A DNA stretch of 49,704 bases from Pseudonocardia bannensis (GCF_012911875.1 NZ_JAAXKZ010000033.1:1-49704), one strand, 5' to 3'. Positions 8,434 to 16,171 are shown, numbered from the stretch's first letter. Numbers and translations are program-made. The notes: a model not told the origin generated them from the sequence alone.

Positions 8434-9294
8434 TCAGGTCTTGGCGCGGCGGGCGGAGAGGGACTCGAGGGCCTGCAGGAGGTACTTGCGGAACACCGGG
8501 TAGTTCTCGCTCATCGGGAAGTGCCCGATCTCCTTCATCTCCAGGAACTCCGCGTTCTTGATGCGGCCCGCGGTGCGGCGGCCGTCCTCGGGAGTGGTGA
8601 GGTAGTCGTACTCCCCGGTCAGCATGAACACCGGGCACCGGTCGGCGTCGATCTGGTCGAGCTTGTCGCGCAGGTCGTGGTCGACGGAGTAGAAGTACAG
8701 GTCGCCCTTGAAGGCCTCCGAGCCCTGGCTGTAGTAGAACCACGTCTTCCAGCGGTCGGTCTCGGGTGACTGGGGCGCCATCAGGTCCCACACCCCGCTG
8801 GCGCAGACCTGGGCGGCGTTGGCGTGCGGATGCTGCCACCAGTCCAGGTAGAAGCCCGGGGAGTAGTCGGCCGCCTCGACCGGGATCACCGCGGCGAACC
8901 GGTCCGGGTAACGCAGCGCCAGCTGCAGGGCGACGTTGCCGCCGAACGACGAGCCCATGAAGATGGGCTGCTCCAACTCGAGCTCGTCGCACAGGGCGAC
9001 GATGAACGCCGAGTAGTGGTCCGCGGTGAGGCGGTACTCCTCCTTCCACCACTCGCTGTTCTCCGGGGGGTCGGACTTGCCGTGCCGGGGCAGGTCGTAG
9101 GCGATGACCCGGTAGTTCCGCGTGACCTCCTCGTCCTCGAGCAGGCCGCGGTACTGGTGGTTGTGGCAGCCTGCGGTGTGCTGACAGACCAGCGGCTGCC
9201 CGGTGCCGTTCTCGAGGTAGAACACCTTGTACCGGACGTCGCCGACATCGACGGTCACGTAGTGCCCGGTGGCGGGTGAGATGCGCGGGGGCAT
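8434..9294 (-). CDS. alpha/beta-fold hydrolase
   Basis: Cytoplasmic alpha/beta hydrolase of 286 aa, substrate unknown. Evident features are QHTAGCHNHQYRGLL (oxyanion region), YDLPRHGKSDPP, the nucleophile elbow GSSFGG with Ser116, an acid in TGEYDYLTTPEDG, and His258 in IGHFPMSENYP. The lid region is rich in Trp, Tyr and Phe (WWQHPHA, WKTWFYYSQGSEAFKGDLYFYS), suggesting an aromatic or hydrophobic substrate such as a meta-cleavage product or ester. It lies 15 bp downstream of the SCP2-like gene on the same strand, so they are probably one operon under the palindrome at 9761-9780. No signal peptide. Confidence 0.85.
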   Translation of the reverse strand: MPPRISPATGHYVTVDVGDVRYKVFYLENGTGQPLVCQHTAGCHNHQYRGLLEDEEVTRNYRVIAYDLPRHGKSDPPENSEWWKEEYRLTADHYSAFIVALCDELELEQPIFMGSSFGGNVALQLALRYPDRFAAVIPVEAADYSPGFYLDWWQHPHANAAQVCASGVWDLMAPQSPETDRWKTWFYYSQGSEAFKGDLYFYSVDHDLRDKLDQIDADRCPVFMLTGEYDYLTTPEDGRRTAGRIKNAEFLEMKEIGHFPMSENYPVFRKYLLQALESLSARRAKT

Positions 9295-9309
9295 GGTGGT
9301 CTCCTCGGT

Positions 9310-9723
9310 CTAGACGGGCACACCGACGGTGCGCAGCAGTTCGATCTGCCGGGTGATGCAGCGCAGGTTCTGCATGAGGACCAGCACGTCGCCCTCGAGG
9401 CTCATGTCGCGTTGGAACGTGGCCGCCCAGATGCCGTGGTGCATCGGCGGCGGCACGGGTACGCCGAAACCGCGCCAGGTCTCGACGCCGGCCCGGATCG
9501 TGAACTGGTAGTGGACGTCGAGCGGCCCCGGGTCGACGACGACCTCGGCGGCCTTGCCCGACACCATCCGCACGACGAACCGGTGATCGGTCATGTCGAG
9601 CAGGTAGCTGCAGGTGAAGTAGTTGCCGTGGGCCTGAATCTCCGGATCGCTGTTGGTGGCCTCGCCGAACGAACGGGCCCAGTCCTCGGCGGCCTGAACG
9701 GGTGTGGTTTCGGTAGCGGTCAT
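9310..9723 (-). CDS. small SCP2-like protein
   Basis: A 137-residue protein without membrane segment. The C-terminal two thirds read like an SCP2 sterol-carrier fold: VVRMVSGKAAEVVVDPGP, then a hydrophobic strand/helix series FTIRAGVETWRGFGVP, and the GDVLVLMQNL helix. SCP2-like folds bind hydrophobic ligands. In catabolic operons they often accompany hydrolases or oxygenases. It is the first gene of a two-gene operon with the alpha/beta hydrolase. The family call is by eye and only moderately sure. An alternative is an uncharacterised conserved protein with similar fold. Confidence 0.65.
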   Translation of the reverse strand: MTATETTPVQAAEDWARSFGEATNSDPEIQAHGNYFTCSYLLDMTDHRFVVRMVSGKAAEVVVDPGPLDVHYQFTIRAGVETWRGFGVPVPPPMHHGIWAATFQRDMSLEGDVLVLMQNLRCITRQIELLRTVGVPV

Positions 9724-9760
9724 CGCGTCGCCTCGACCTCCTGCGTCCTTCGACGCCGGG

Positions 9761-9780
9761 CCACGGTAGGCCTGCCGTGG
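9761..9780. promoter_or_regulatory. 20-bp palindrome, putative operator
   Basis: CCACGGTAGG is followed directly by its inverted copy with one T/G mismatch, centred on AGGCCT. It sits 38 bp upstream of the SCP2-like start, a typical place for a TetR-type operator. No regulator gene is adjacent. Confidence 0.45.
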
Positions 9781-9880
9781 CCTCGCCGAGACCTGCTGGC
9801 GGGCCCCGGTTTCCGAGCCGAACGTCCTTGACCGGGCGTGGTGGCAGAAGCCACCGCGGTCGGGGCCGGCCGCAGGACGG

Positions 9881-9902
9881 GGACGGCGGCCCGCCGCCGT
9901 CC
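9881..9902. terminator. GC-rich hairpin downstream of the recombinase
   Basis: GGACGGCGGC pairs perfectly with the following GCCGCCGTCC around a 2-nt centre. A second small hairpin (GTGGC-AGAA-GCCAC) is at 9841-9854. Together they could end transcription of the recombinase gene. There is no U-tract, as is common at this GC content. Confidence 0.5.
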
Positions 9903-9960
9903 AAACCGTCGCCGGGAGGCGGTCGCCTGCCGCAAGACGTCGGCCGGGTGGTTCGCCCTC

Positions 9961-11184
9961 TCAGTCCCCGCCGGGACCGGGGGCGGCGGCGATCGCGGCG
10001 GCCACCAGGTCGGCGGCGCTGGTGTCGCGGGTCCGCCGGCCGCGGTCGTAATGCTCGGTGGTCGCGATCGTCGCGTGGCCGACGTCGGCCTGTACGTGCT
10101 GGATCCGGGCGTCCTGCTCCAGCGCGATCGTCACGTAGGCGTGTCGCAGGGCGTGCGGGTGCACCCGGTCGGCGACGTCGGCCAGCGCCGGGCCAGCACC
10201 GGCGGCGATGCGCCGCAGCAGCGTGTAGAGGTCGACGCGCGAGCACCGCCCGCCGCCCCGGGTCGCGATCAGCGGGGTGCCGCCGGCGGTCGTGCGACCT
10301 CGGCGAGCCGGGAGCGCGGCACCGGCCACCCGGTCCCGCTCGGCCAGGTACTCCGCGAGCGCGACGCGAACGAGGTCGGTGAGGTAGACCTCCCGGCGCA
10401 GGCCGCCCTTGCCCAGCACGCGCAGCACCTCCTCGCCGCCGGTGCGGTAGAGGTCGTCGCGGTCGAGTCCGACGAGCTCGGAGATCCGCAGGCCGAGGGT
10501 CAGGACCGCGACGACGGCGACGCCCCGCAGCGCGTAGAGCCGCTGGTAGCGCGCGTCGGAGGTGTAGTGCAGGCGCCCCGCGGCCACCAGCATCGCCTTG
10601 AGCTGGCCGGCGGTGAGCCGCACCGTCGGTGACGCGTCGCGCGCCGAGCTCGACAGCCCGAGTCGCGAACGGTTCAGGGCGGCCGGGTTGGCGGCCACCG
10701 CGCCCGTCTCCGCCAGGTGCCCGTAGAGCGCCGACAGCGTCGAGAGCATCCGCTGCCGGGTGCGGCGCTGGGCCCCCGCGGCGGTCAAGGCGTGCAACCA
10801 CGCCTTGACGTGTGCACCCGTGGCCGCCCGTGGGTCGAGTCCCTGCGCGGCGCACCAGCGGAACCAGGCGAGCCCGTGCAGCGGGCCGGCCGGGGCCGGG
10901 GGAGGGCGCCGGATACCCGGGTCGTCGGACTGCGCGGCCACCCCGCCGATCGCGTCGACCCAGCCGATCGGCAGGCCGAGCGCGTACGCGTAGGTCCGCC
11001 GGGTACCGGCGTTGTCGTACTGGCTCAGCCAGTCGACCAGCTGCGCGCGCAGCGCGTCCGGGTCCCGCACGCCGGGCCACCCGGAGCCGCCGTCCTCGAG
11101 CGGGTCCGCGACGGCGACAGCGGCACGGTCCGGGCCTCTCAGGGCCTCCATCACGGCCAGGGGCGCGTCCGCGTCGGCTGTCAT
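9961..11184 (-). CDS. tyrosine recombinase / integrase
   Basis: Site-specific recombinase of 407 aa. The N-terminal half has a core-binding (SAM-like) domain (LRAQLVDWLSQYDNAGTRRTYAYALGLPIGW onward in two parts, then HVKAWLHAL). The C-terminal catalytic domain has Arg233 in LGLRISEL, the beta-hairpin Lys in LGKGGLRRE, His344 and Arg347 in HALRHAYVT, a His in VGHATIATT and nucleophile Tyr379 in EHYDRG. ATG at 11184 is chosen because homology starts after it. The upstream extension to 11313 crosses the regulatory region. No phage or transfer genes, tRNA or att repeats are visible, so it may be resident rather than part of an active element. It is divergent from the zinc/coiled-coil gene at 11334. 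Confidence 0.9.
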   Translation of the reverse strand: MTADADAPLAVMEALRGPDRAAVAVADPLEDGGSGWPGVRDPDALRAQLVDWLSQYDNAGTRRTYAYALGLPIGWVDAIGGVAAQSDDPGIRRPPPAPAGPLHGLAWFRWCAAQGLDPRAATGAHVKAWLHALTAAGAQRRTRQRMLSTLSALYGHLAETGAVAANPAALNRSRLGLSSSARDASPTVRLTAGQLKAMLVAAGRLHYTSDARYQRLYALRGVAVVAVLTLGLRISELVGLDRDDLYRTGGEEVLRVLGKGGLRREVYLTDLVRVALAEYLAERDRVAGAALPARRGRTTAGGTPLIATRGGGRCSRVDLYTLLRRIAAGAGPALADVADRVHPHALRHAYVTIALEQDARIQHVQADVGHATIATTEHYDRGRRTRDTSAADLVAAAIAAAPGPGGD

Positions 11185-11237
11185 AAGGCGATCCTCGCGT
11201 CCCCGCCGCGCCCGGTCACGTCGCCACGCCGCAACCA

Positions 11238-11261
11238 CCAACGAAACATCGGTTTCGTTGG
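11238..11261. promoter_or_regulatory. inverted repeat in the divergent control region
   Basis: CCAACGAAAC and GTTTCGTTGG form a perfect 10-bp dyad around ATCG, extended by CCACC/GGTGG on the outside. It lies 54 bp upstream of the recombinase start in an unusually AT-rich patch. It may be an operator or recombinase binding site. Confidence 0.5.
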
Positions 11262-11301
11262 CGGTGGAGTTCAATGTAACTAACTGAAACTCAGCAAGTA
11301 T

Positions 11302-11332
11302 GTTCGAAATCATCGAACTGATACGCTCGAAC
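11302..11332 (+). promoter_or_regulatory. operator and extended -10 promoter
   Basis: GTTCGA-AATCA-TCGAAC (11302-11318) is a perfect 6-5-6 inverted repeat, and a third TCGAAC half-site is at 11327-11332. TGATACGCT gives an extended -10 (TACGCT at 11322-11327) six bases before the GTG at 11334. A protein bound at the dyad would cover the -35 region, so repression is likely. Confidence 0.55.
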
Positions 11333-11333
11333 G

Positions 11334-12398
11334 GTGATCGACAGCGCCGTGAGATGCGGGTACAGCAAGTGCCGGGCCGAGTTGCCCCCGCCGGGGCCCC
11401 AGGGCGGGCGGCGGCGCTCGTTCTGCCGCGACACCCGGTGGCCGGGTGGGCGAACCTGCGCCCAGATGGCCCGGGCCGAGCGCGACGCGCTGGACGCGCT
11501 GGGTCTCGACGCGGGCGGGACGACGTTCCAACTCGACGCCGACCGGCTCCGGGAGCACGTCGACGCGGTCCGCGGTCCGGTGCAAGCTCTGGCCGAGGCG
11601 CTCGCGGCGGTCTCCGACCGGCTCGACGAGGTCCAGCGCGACGCGGTGGCCGCCGTCGAGGCGGCGAACCGGCGGGTCGCCGAGGCCGACAGCGCCCGCG
11701 CCGCGGCCGAGGTGGCCCGAGAACAGGCCGAGCGGCAGGCGACCCGGAGCAAGGAGCTCGCCGATCAGGCGGGGGAGGAGCGCGCCGCGGCGGTCACGCG
11801 CGCGACCGCCGCGGCGCGGCAGGCCCTGGAGGCGACCGAGGCGCTCGGTGCCGCCCGCCAGGCCGCCGAGGAGGCGGGTCTCGGGCGCCGCGCCGCCGAG
11901 GACCGTGCCGATCGGGCCGAGGCCCGGGCCGCGGCCGCCGAACGGGACGCGGCCGCAGCGGCGGTCACCGCCGAACGGGCGACCACCGAGCGGGATGCGG
12001 CTCAGACCCGGGCGCAGGAGCTGCGCACCGAGATCACCCAGCTGCGGGCGGGGCTGGATGCCGCCCGGGTCGACGCCGCCGCGGCCACCGACGCCCGGTC
12101 CCGGGCGGAGCGGCGCGCCGTCGAGGGCGCAGCGGAACTCGAGCGGGAACGGGCGCGAGGGCGGGCCCTGGAGGAGAGCCTGGCCGGCGCCCGGGAGCGG
12201 GCCGAGGCCGCGGCCTCGCTGCAGGCGCGCGCCGACGCCGAGCTGGAGCGGATGCGGACAGAACTCGACCGCGCCCGCGCGGAGCTCTCGGCCCCCCGGG
12301 CGCTGCGCCCCGAAGACCTCCAGGCGCTGGTCGCGGCCCTGGCACCGGCCGCCGCCGACGCGGGCGAAGGATCGGACGAACGCAGCGACACGGAGTGA
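11334..12398 (+). CDS. zinc-ribbon/coiled-coil protein (KfrA-like)
   Basis: A 354-residue protein. The first 45 residues contain Cys8, Cys13, Cys31 and Cys42 around a basic GGRRRSFC segment, a probable four-Cys zinc ribbon that could bind DNA. From about residue 85 to 320 it is an almost unbroken Ala/Glu/Arg heptad coiled coil (AEAARQA-type repeats, no helix breakers), followed by a short LRPEDLQALVAAL helix. The architecture resembles KfrA-type DNA-binding coiled-coil proteins of plasmids, but I see no direct homology. It is transcribed divergently from the recombinase. The GTG start is six bases after a -10 box, predicting a leaderless mRNA and possibly autoregulation through the GTTCGA dyad. 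Possible roles are a recombination accessory factor, a nucleoid-like filament or a repressor. Confidence 0.7.
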   Translation: MIDSAVRCGYSKCRAELPPPGPQGGRRRSFCRDTRWPGGRTCAQMARAERDALDALGLDAGGTTFQLDADRLREHVDAVRGPVQALAEALAAVSDRLDEVQRDAVAAVEAANRRVAEADSARAAAEVAREQAERQATRSKELADQAGEERAAAVTRATAAARQALEATEALGAARQAAEEAGLGRRAAEDRADRAEARAAAAERDAAAAAVTAERATTERDAAQTRAQELRTEITQLRAGLDAARVDAAAATDARSRAERRAVEGAAELERERARGRALEESLAGARERAEAAASLQARADAELERMRTELDRARAELSAPRALRPEDLQALVAALAPAAADAGEGSDERSDTE

Positions 12399-12643
12399 GC
12401 GCAGCGGCTCGCCGGGTCCCGCACCGTGCGCAGCGCCGGGACGCCCGCCTTGGCGCGGACCGTGCGGCGAGCGGAGGGTCGGGCGCTCGCGCGGTCGGCA
12501 TCGCGGTCGACATCGCGGCGCCGACGCCGGCGCCCGGGCAGCTCGGAGACCTTGTGTGCGGCGGGCTCGGACAGATCCACGCGCGTGAGCAGCCCGTGCG
12601 GGCCGCACGGCGATCCAGGCCGTAGACGTCATACGGCGAACCA
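12399..12643. other. intergenic stretch, nothing recognised
   Basis: No open frame in this gap resembles a known protein or begins with a plausible start signal. It ends at the 17-bp inverted repeat in front of the WYL regulator. Confidence 0.4.
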
Positions 12644-12680
12644 CGCGTGATTCCGGTCAGGAACTGACCGGAATCACGCG
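12644..12680. promoter_or_regulatory. perfect 17-bp inverted repeat, putative operator
   Basis: CGCGTGATTCCGGTCAG is followed by GAA and its exact reverse complement. The right arm ends 11 bp before the ATG at 12692. It is AT-richer than its surroundings. It is most simply the site for autoregulation by the WYL protein, though a hairpin in the mRNA is also possible. Confidence 0.65.
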
Positions 12681-12691
12681 AGACTGGGGCC

Positions 12692-13663
12692 ATGGCGAAC
12701 ACCAGTTCACGGACGCTGCGGCTGCTGTCGCTGCTGCAGATCCATCACTACTGGCCGGGCGCCGAACTGGCGGATCGGCTGGGGGTCTCGGTGCGCACGC
12801 TGCGGCGCGACGTCGACCGGCTGCGCGAGCTGGGGTACCCGGTGCAGGCGCACCGCGGCGTCGACGGCGGCTACCAGCTCGCCGCGGGCGCCGCGCTGCC
12901 CCCACTGGTCGTCGACGACGAGGAGGCCGTCGCCCTCGCCGTCGGGCTGCAGGCCGCCGCCCAGGGTGCGGTCGCCGGTATCGAGGAGTCCTCGGTCCGC
13001 GCGCTCACCAAGGTCGTGCAGGTGATGCCGCCGCGGCTGCGGCGCCGGGTCGACGCGCTGCGCGCGATGACCGTGCCCGCGGTGTGGGGCAGCACCGGCA
13101 GGACCATCGACCCCGGGATTCTCACCGCGGTCGCGCAGGCCTGCCGGGACACCGAACGGCTGCAGTTCTCCTACACCGCCCACGGCGGCGAGCAGACCGC
13201 CCGCCACGTCGAGCCCCATCGGCTGGTCTCGTTCGGGCGCCGCTGGTACCTCGTCGCCTACGACCTCGCCCGCCACGACTGGCGCAGCTTCCGGCTCGAC
13301 CGCCTCGCCGAACCACGCAGTACCGGGGCGCGGTTCCGCACCCGCGAGCTGCCCGCCGAGGACGCCGCGGCGTTCGTCCGGGCCGGGATCGGCAACATCC
13401 CGGCCCCGTACACCGTCGAGGCGCTGCTGCACGCCCCGGCCGCGGCCGTCCGCGGCCGGGTCGGCCGGTGGGCCACGATCCAGGAGGTCGACGACCGGCG
13501 GTGCCTGCTGCGGATGACCACGGACTCCCTGGACTGGCCGGCCATGGCCCTCGGCTCGGTGGGCGCCGACTTCGAGGTGCTCTCCCCGCCCGAGCTGGTC
13601 GCCCACATCCGCGAGTGGGCCGGCAGGTTCAGCCGTGCCACCGCGTCGGACAGCTCCGTGTGA
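12692..13663 (+). CDS. YafY/PafC-type HTH-WYL transcriptional regulator
   Basis: Transcription factor of 323 aa. The N-terminal winged helix-turn-helix (residues 5-60) has LADRLGVSVRTLRRDVDRLRELG, the DeoR/YafY signature, followed by GVDGGYQLAAG. The WYL domain centres on about residues 155-205, with EPHRLVSFGRRWYLVAYDLARHDWRSFRLDRL, where the WYL triplet is seen as W-Y-L. A C-terminal WCX-like part ends at VAHIREWAGRF. WYL domains sense nucleic-acid or small-molecule ligands. The perfect inverted repeat just upstream suggests it controls itself. No partner gene is adjacent on the same strand, so its other targets cannot be inferred. Confidence 0.92.
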   Translation: MANTSSRTLRLLSLLQIHHYWPGAELADRLGVSVRTLRRDVDRLRELGYPVQAHRGVDGGYQLAAGAALPPLVVDDEEAVALAVGLQAAAQGAVAGIEESSVRALTKVVQVMPPRLRRRVDALRAMTVPAVWGSTGRTIDPGILTAVAQACRDTERLQFSYTAHGGEQTARHVEPHRLVSFGRRWYLVAYDLARHDWRSFRLDRLAEPRSTGARFRTRELPAEDAAAFVRAGIGNIPAPYTVEALLHAPAAAVRGRVGRWATIQEVDDRRCLLRMTTDSLDWPAMALGSVGADFEVLSPPELVAHIREWAGRFSRATASDSSV

Positions 13664-13710
13664 CCACGCCCGGCGCGGCGGCGGGCGGGATCGAGCCGTG
13701 CCCGGGTTCG

Positions 13711-13736
13711 CCGATCCGCACGTGGCGGCGGATCGG
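13711..13736. terminator. hairpin between convergent genes
   Basis: CCGATCCGC and GCGGATCGG form a perfect 9-bp stem with an 8-nt loop. It lies between the WYL regulator (plus) and the next minus-strand gene and could serve both. Confidence 0.6.
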
Positions 13737-13816
13737 GCCGGGCCCCGGACGTCGTGGTTTCGGCGGACCCGAGGCGGCCGGCACGGTTCCTCCGGCGAGG
13801 AGCCGACGGTGCCGGA

Positions 13817-14614
13817 TCAGACCAGCGGGCTGGCGGCCAACACCCGCACCGCCTCGGCCACCGCGGCGCGCCGGGCCACCCGGACCGCGGTCTCGATGGG
13901 GCGCAGCGCCTCCCGGCGCGCGGTCGCCGCGGACGCCGACAGCGCGCCCCCCGGCTCGTCGACCGAAGCCGCGGCGAGGATGGCCTCCACCTCATCGGCG
14001 TGCTGCAGCACCCGCAGGGCCTGGCCGGGCATGCCCGCCGGCCACAGCGACTTCGGCCGCGCGCGCAGCGCCGCGGCGATCTCCTCGCGGACCCCGGGCC
14101 GGTGCCGGGCGACCCCGAGGGAGGTCAGCACCGACGCCGACTGGCGGACCTGGTCACGCAGCTCCTGCTCGGCCTGGTTGAGCGCGATGAACTCCTGAGG
14201 CGGGCCCGGCTCGGGCACCGGGTACACCGTCCAGCGCAGCACACCGTCGGCGACGGTCGTCGGGACGACCCCCAACCCGGCGTCGACGAACAGGACGCCC
14301 TCACCGGCCGTGGTCGCCTCCCGGCTGAACAGCCCGGGCCCGGGCAGGCCACGGACGTCACCGGGCACGGGCAGCACCAGCCGGGCCTGGCCGCGCGGGG
14401 CGGCCCGGCGCAGGGCGGCGAGCAGGAACGTCACCGAGGACACCGGTGCGCCGGGGGCGGGCAGGTCCGTGGCGTCGGCGGTCATGGCGTCGGCGGCCAG
14501 CACGTCGTGTGCCTCGGCCCATGGCCCGAGTGCGTCGAGGACGTCGTCGGGCGCCGCGGACCCGGCCAGCCAGGCCGAGGTCCAGACCGTCAGGGTCGCT
14601 GAGGGACAGGACAC
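13817..14614 (-). CDS. conserved actinobacterial protein of unknown function
   Basis: A 265-residue soluble protein that I do not recognise functionally. It has an alpha/beta N-terminal half (LTVWTSAWLAGSAAPDDVLDALGPW, VTFLLAALRR, ARLVLPVPGDVRGLPGPG) and a helical second half. That half has FIALNQAEQELRDQVRQSASVLTSLGVA, then RPKSLWPAGMPGQALRVLQHADEVEAIL and a long Ala/Arg helix. The pattern (GPG loop, FVDAGLGVVPTTV) looks like an evolutionarily conserved family rather than a chance frame. The GTG start at 14614 is preferred because TAGCCT stands 7 nt before it. The longer frame to 14719 has no ribosome-binding site. It is divergent from DUF3097. Confidence 0.75.
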   Translation of the reverse strand: MSCPSATLTVWTSAWLAGSAAPDDVLDALGPWAEAHDVLAADAMTADATDLPAPGAPVSSVTFLLAALRRAAPRGQARLVLPVPGDVRGLPGPGLFSREATTAGEGVLFVDAGLGVVPTTVADGVLRWTVYPVPEPGPPQEFIALNQAEQELRDQVRQSASVLTSLGVARHRPGVREEIAAALRARPKSLWPAGMPGQALRVLQHADEVEAILAAASVDEPGGALSASAATARREALRPIETAVRVARRAAVAEAVRVLAASPLV

Positions 14615-14621
14615 GGCCGCA

Positions 14622-14627
14622 AGGCTA
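14622..14627 (-). promoter_or_regulatory. -10 box, leaderless type
   Basis: On the minus strand TAGCCT is followed by 7 nt and GTG at 14614. This fixes the start of the unknown gene. Confidence 0.45.
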
Positions 14628-14767
14628 GCTACGTACTCAGGCGCTGGCACTCCTTCCGTGAGGGTGACACGCCGACACGTTCCGTAAGCCCAGGTCGCCG
14701 ACGGGGTCCGTTGCGTCACAACGGTCCCGGGCGCGTGTCGGTGCGTCCCGTCGGGTCACGCGCGCGG

Positions 14768-14773
14768 TACAAC
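14768..14773 (+). promoter_or_regulatory. -10 box of the DUF3097 gene
   Basis: TACAAC is followed by 6 nt and ATG at 14780. It lacks the last T of the consensus but has the same spacing as the other leaderless-type starts in this window. Confidence 0.35.
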
Positions 14774-14779
14774 GCCCGG

Positions 14780-15616
14780 ATGGCCGTCCGCCCGAACGCC
14801 TTCCGCCCGCACGACTACGCCGGGGCCTTCACCGCCGACGGGAAACGGGTCACGGTCCGCAAGGAGGTGCCGCAGGTTCCCGCCGAACCGGGACTGGTCG
14901 TGGAGGACGCGGCCAGCGGCTTCTGCGGCGCGGTGGTGAAGATCGACATCCGCGAGGTGACCCTGGAGGACCGGCACGGCCGCCGCCGGGTCTTCCCGCT
15001 GCTGCCGGCATCGTTCCTGTACGAGGGCAAGCCCGCGACGCTGGTCGTCCCACGCGCGGCGCCGAAGGCCCCGGCGCGCTCGGCCTCCGGCTCGGTCCGG
15101 GTGCAGGGACTGACGGCGCGGACCGCCCAGGCGAGCCGGATCTGGGTCGAGGGTGTGCACGACGCGGAGTTGATCGAGCGGGTCTGGGGCCACGATCTGC
15201 GCGTCGAGGGCATCGTCGTCGAACCCCTGCACGGCATGGACGACCTCGCCTCCGCCGTGCGGGAGTTCGCCCCCGGGCCCCGTCATCGCCTCGGGGTGCT
15301 GGTCGACCATCTGGTCGAGGGGTCCAAGGAGACGCGCGCCGCGCGGAGCGTCGCCGGGCCGCACGTGCTGGTGACCGGTCACCCCTACGTCGACGTGTGG
15401 GAGGCGGTGAAGCCGTCCGTGGTCGGGATCCGGGCCTGGCCGCAGATCCCGCGGGGCACCGACTGGAAGACCGGCGTGTGCGCAGCGCTGCGCTGGGGTG
15501 AGCCCGCGGACGGGGCCCGCCGCGTGCTCGGCGCGGTGCGCGACTTCCGGGACCTGGAGGCCCCGCTCATCGGCGCTGTCGAGCAGTTGATCGATTTCGT
15601 CACGGTGCCCGGCTGA
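14780..15616 (+). CDS. DUF3097 family protein
   Basis: A 278-residue actinobacterial protein of the DUF3097 family, function unknown. The N-terminal part is beta-rich (VTVRKEVPQVPAEPGLVVEDAASGFCGAVVKID, then LEDRHGRRRVFPLLPASFLYEGKPATLV), suggesting a small barrel. The C-terminal half has a Toprim-like or metal-binding look, with IWVEGVHDAELIERVWG, VVEPLHGMDDL, LGVLVDHLVEGSKETR and VLVTGHPYVDVWEAVKP. The acidic EGxHDAE and DHLVEGSKE motifs are those expected of a Toprim-type nucleotidyl/nuclease fold. That fold call is inference. The gene stands 19 bp upstream of nfeD. ATG at 14780 is chosen over 14711 because of the -10 box and conservation. Confidence 0.85.
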   Translation: MAVRPNAFRPHDYAGAFTADGKRVTVRKEVPQVPAEPGLVVEDAASGFCGAVVKIDIREVTLEDRHGRRRVFPLLPASFLYEGKPATLVVPRAAPKAPARSASGSVRVQGLTARTAQASRIWVEGVHDAELIERVWGHDLRVEGIVVEPLHGMDDLASAVREFAPGPRHRLGVLVDHLVEGSKETRAARSVAGPHVLVTGHPYVDVWEAVKPSVVGIRAWPQIPRGTDWKTGVCAALRWGEPADGARRVLGAVRDFRDLEAPLIGAVEQLIDFVTVPG

Positions 15617-15635
15617 TCTCTGGCAGGATCGGTGC

Positions 15636-16070
15636 ATGACCGCCGCGCTGATCTGGCTCATCGCCGGGATCGTGCTGGTCGTCACCGAGGTGCTGTCCGG
15701 CGAGTTCGTGCTGCTCATGTTGGGCGGCGGGGCGTTCGTCGCCGCAGGGGCCGCGTTGCTGGGCGCCGGCGTACTGCCCAGCGCGCTGATCTTCGGTGGG
15801 GCGTCGGTGCTGCTGCTGTTCGCGGTCCGCCCGGCGCTGCGCCGCCGGCTCGACCGCGCGATCGACTCCACGGCCATGCACTCCGACGCGCTGATCGGCA
15901 AGGAGGCCGTCGTGATCAGCCGGGTCGACGGCGACGGCGGCCGGGTCAAGATCGGCGGAGAGGTCTGGTCCGCCAAGGCCTACGACCACAGCCAGGTGAT
16001 CGAACCGGGCCGGCGGGTCATGGTCATGGGCATCTCGGGGGCGACGGCTCTGGTGCTGGCCGAGCCGTGA
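15636..16070 (+). CDS. NfeD-like membrane protein
   Basis: A 144-residue membrane protein with two or three hydrophobic segments in residues 1-70 (LIWLIAGIVLVVTEVLSG, FVLLMLGGGAFVAAGAALLG, ALIFGGASVLLLFAV). A soluble beta-barrel (OB-fold) of about 60 residues follows, beginning at DALIGKEAVVISRVDGDGG and including RVKIGGEVWSAKAYD. This is the short NfeD/YqiJ form lacking the ClpP-like protease part. NfeD proteins act together with SPFH (stomatin/flotillin) proteins, and an SPFH gene follows on the same strand after about 100 bp. The pair is probably involved in membrane organisation or quality control. Confidence 0.88.
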   Translation: MTAALIWLIAGIVLVVTEVLSGEFVLLMLGGGAFVAAGAALLGAGVLPSALIFGGASVLLLFAVRPALRRRLDRAIDSTAMHSDALIGKEAVVISRVDGDGGRVKIGGEVWSAKAYDHSQVIEPGRRVMVMGISGATALVLAEP

Positions 16071-16171
16071 ACGCCCAGGGGTAGTGGGGTGAGCCGTGCC
16101 GCTGAGATCCAGCGGGCGGCGGCGGTGGCGGGGACGCCCGGACCGCGCGGAGGAACAGGGAGGGGATCTGC

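Noticed and set aside
7904..11080. A giant minus-strand frame of over 1000 codons
   Set aside because: It crosses five unrelated genes and is Arg/Pro/Gly-rich shadow sequence caused by high GC.
9961..12398. Integrated phage or ICE around the recombinase
   Set aside because: No structural, transfer or excision genes, no tRNA and no direct repeats flank it. Codon use is like that of the neighbours.
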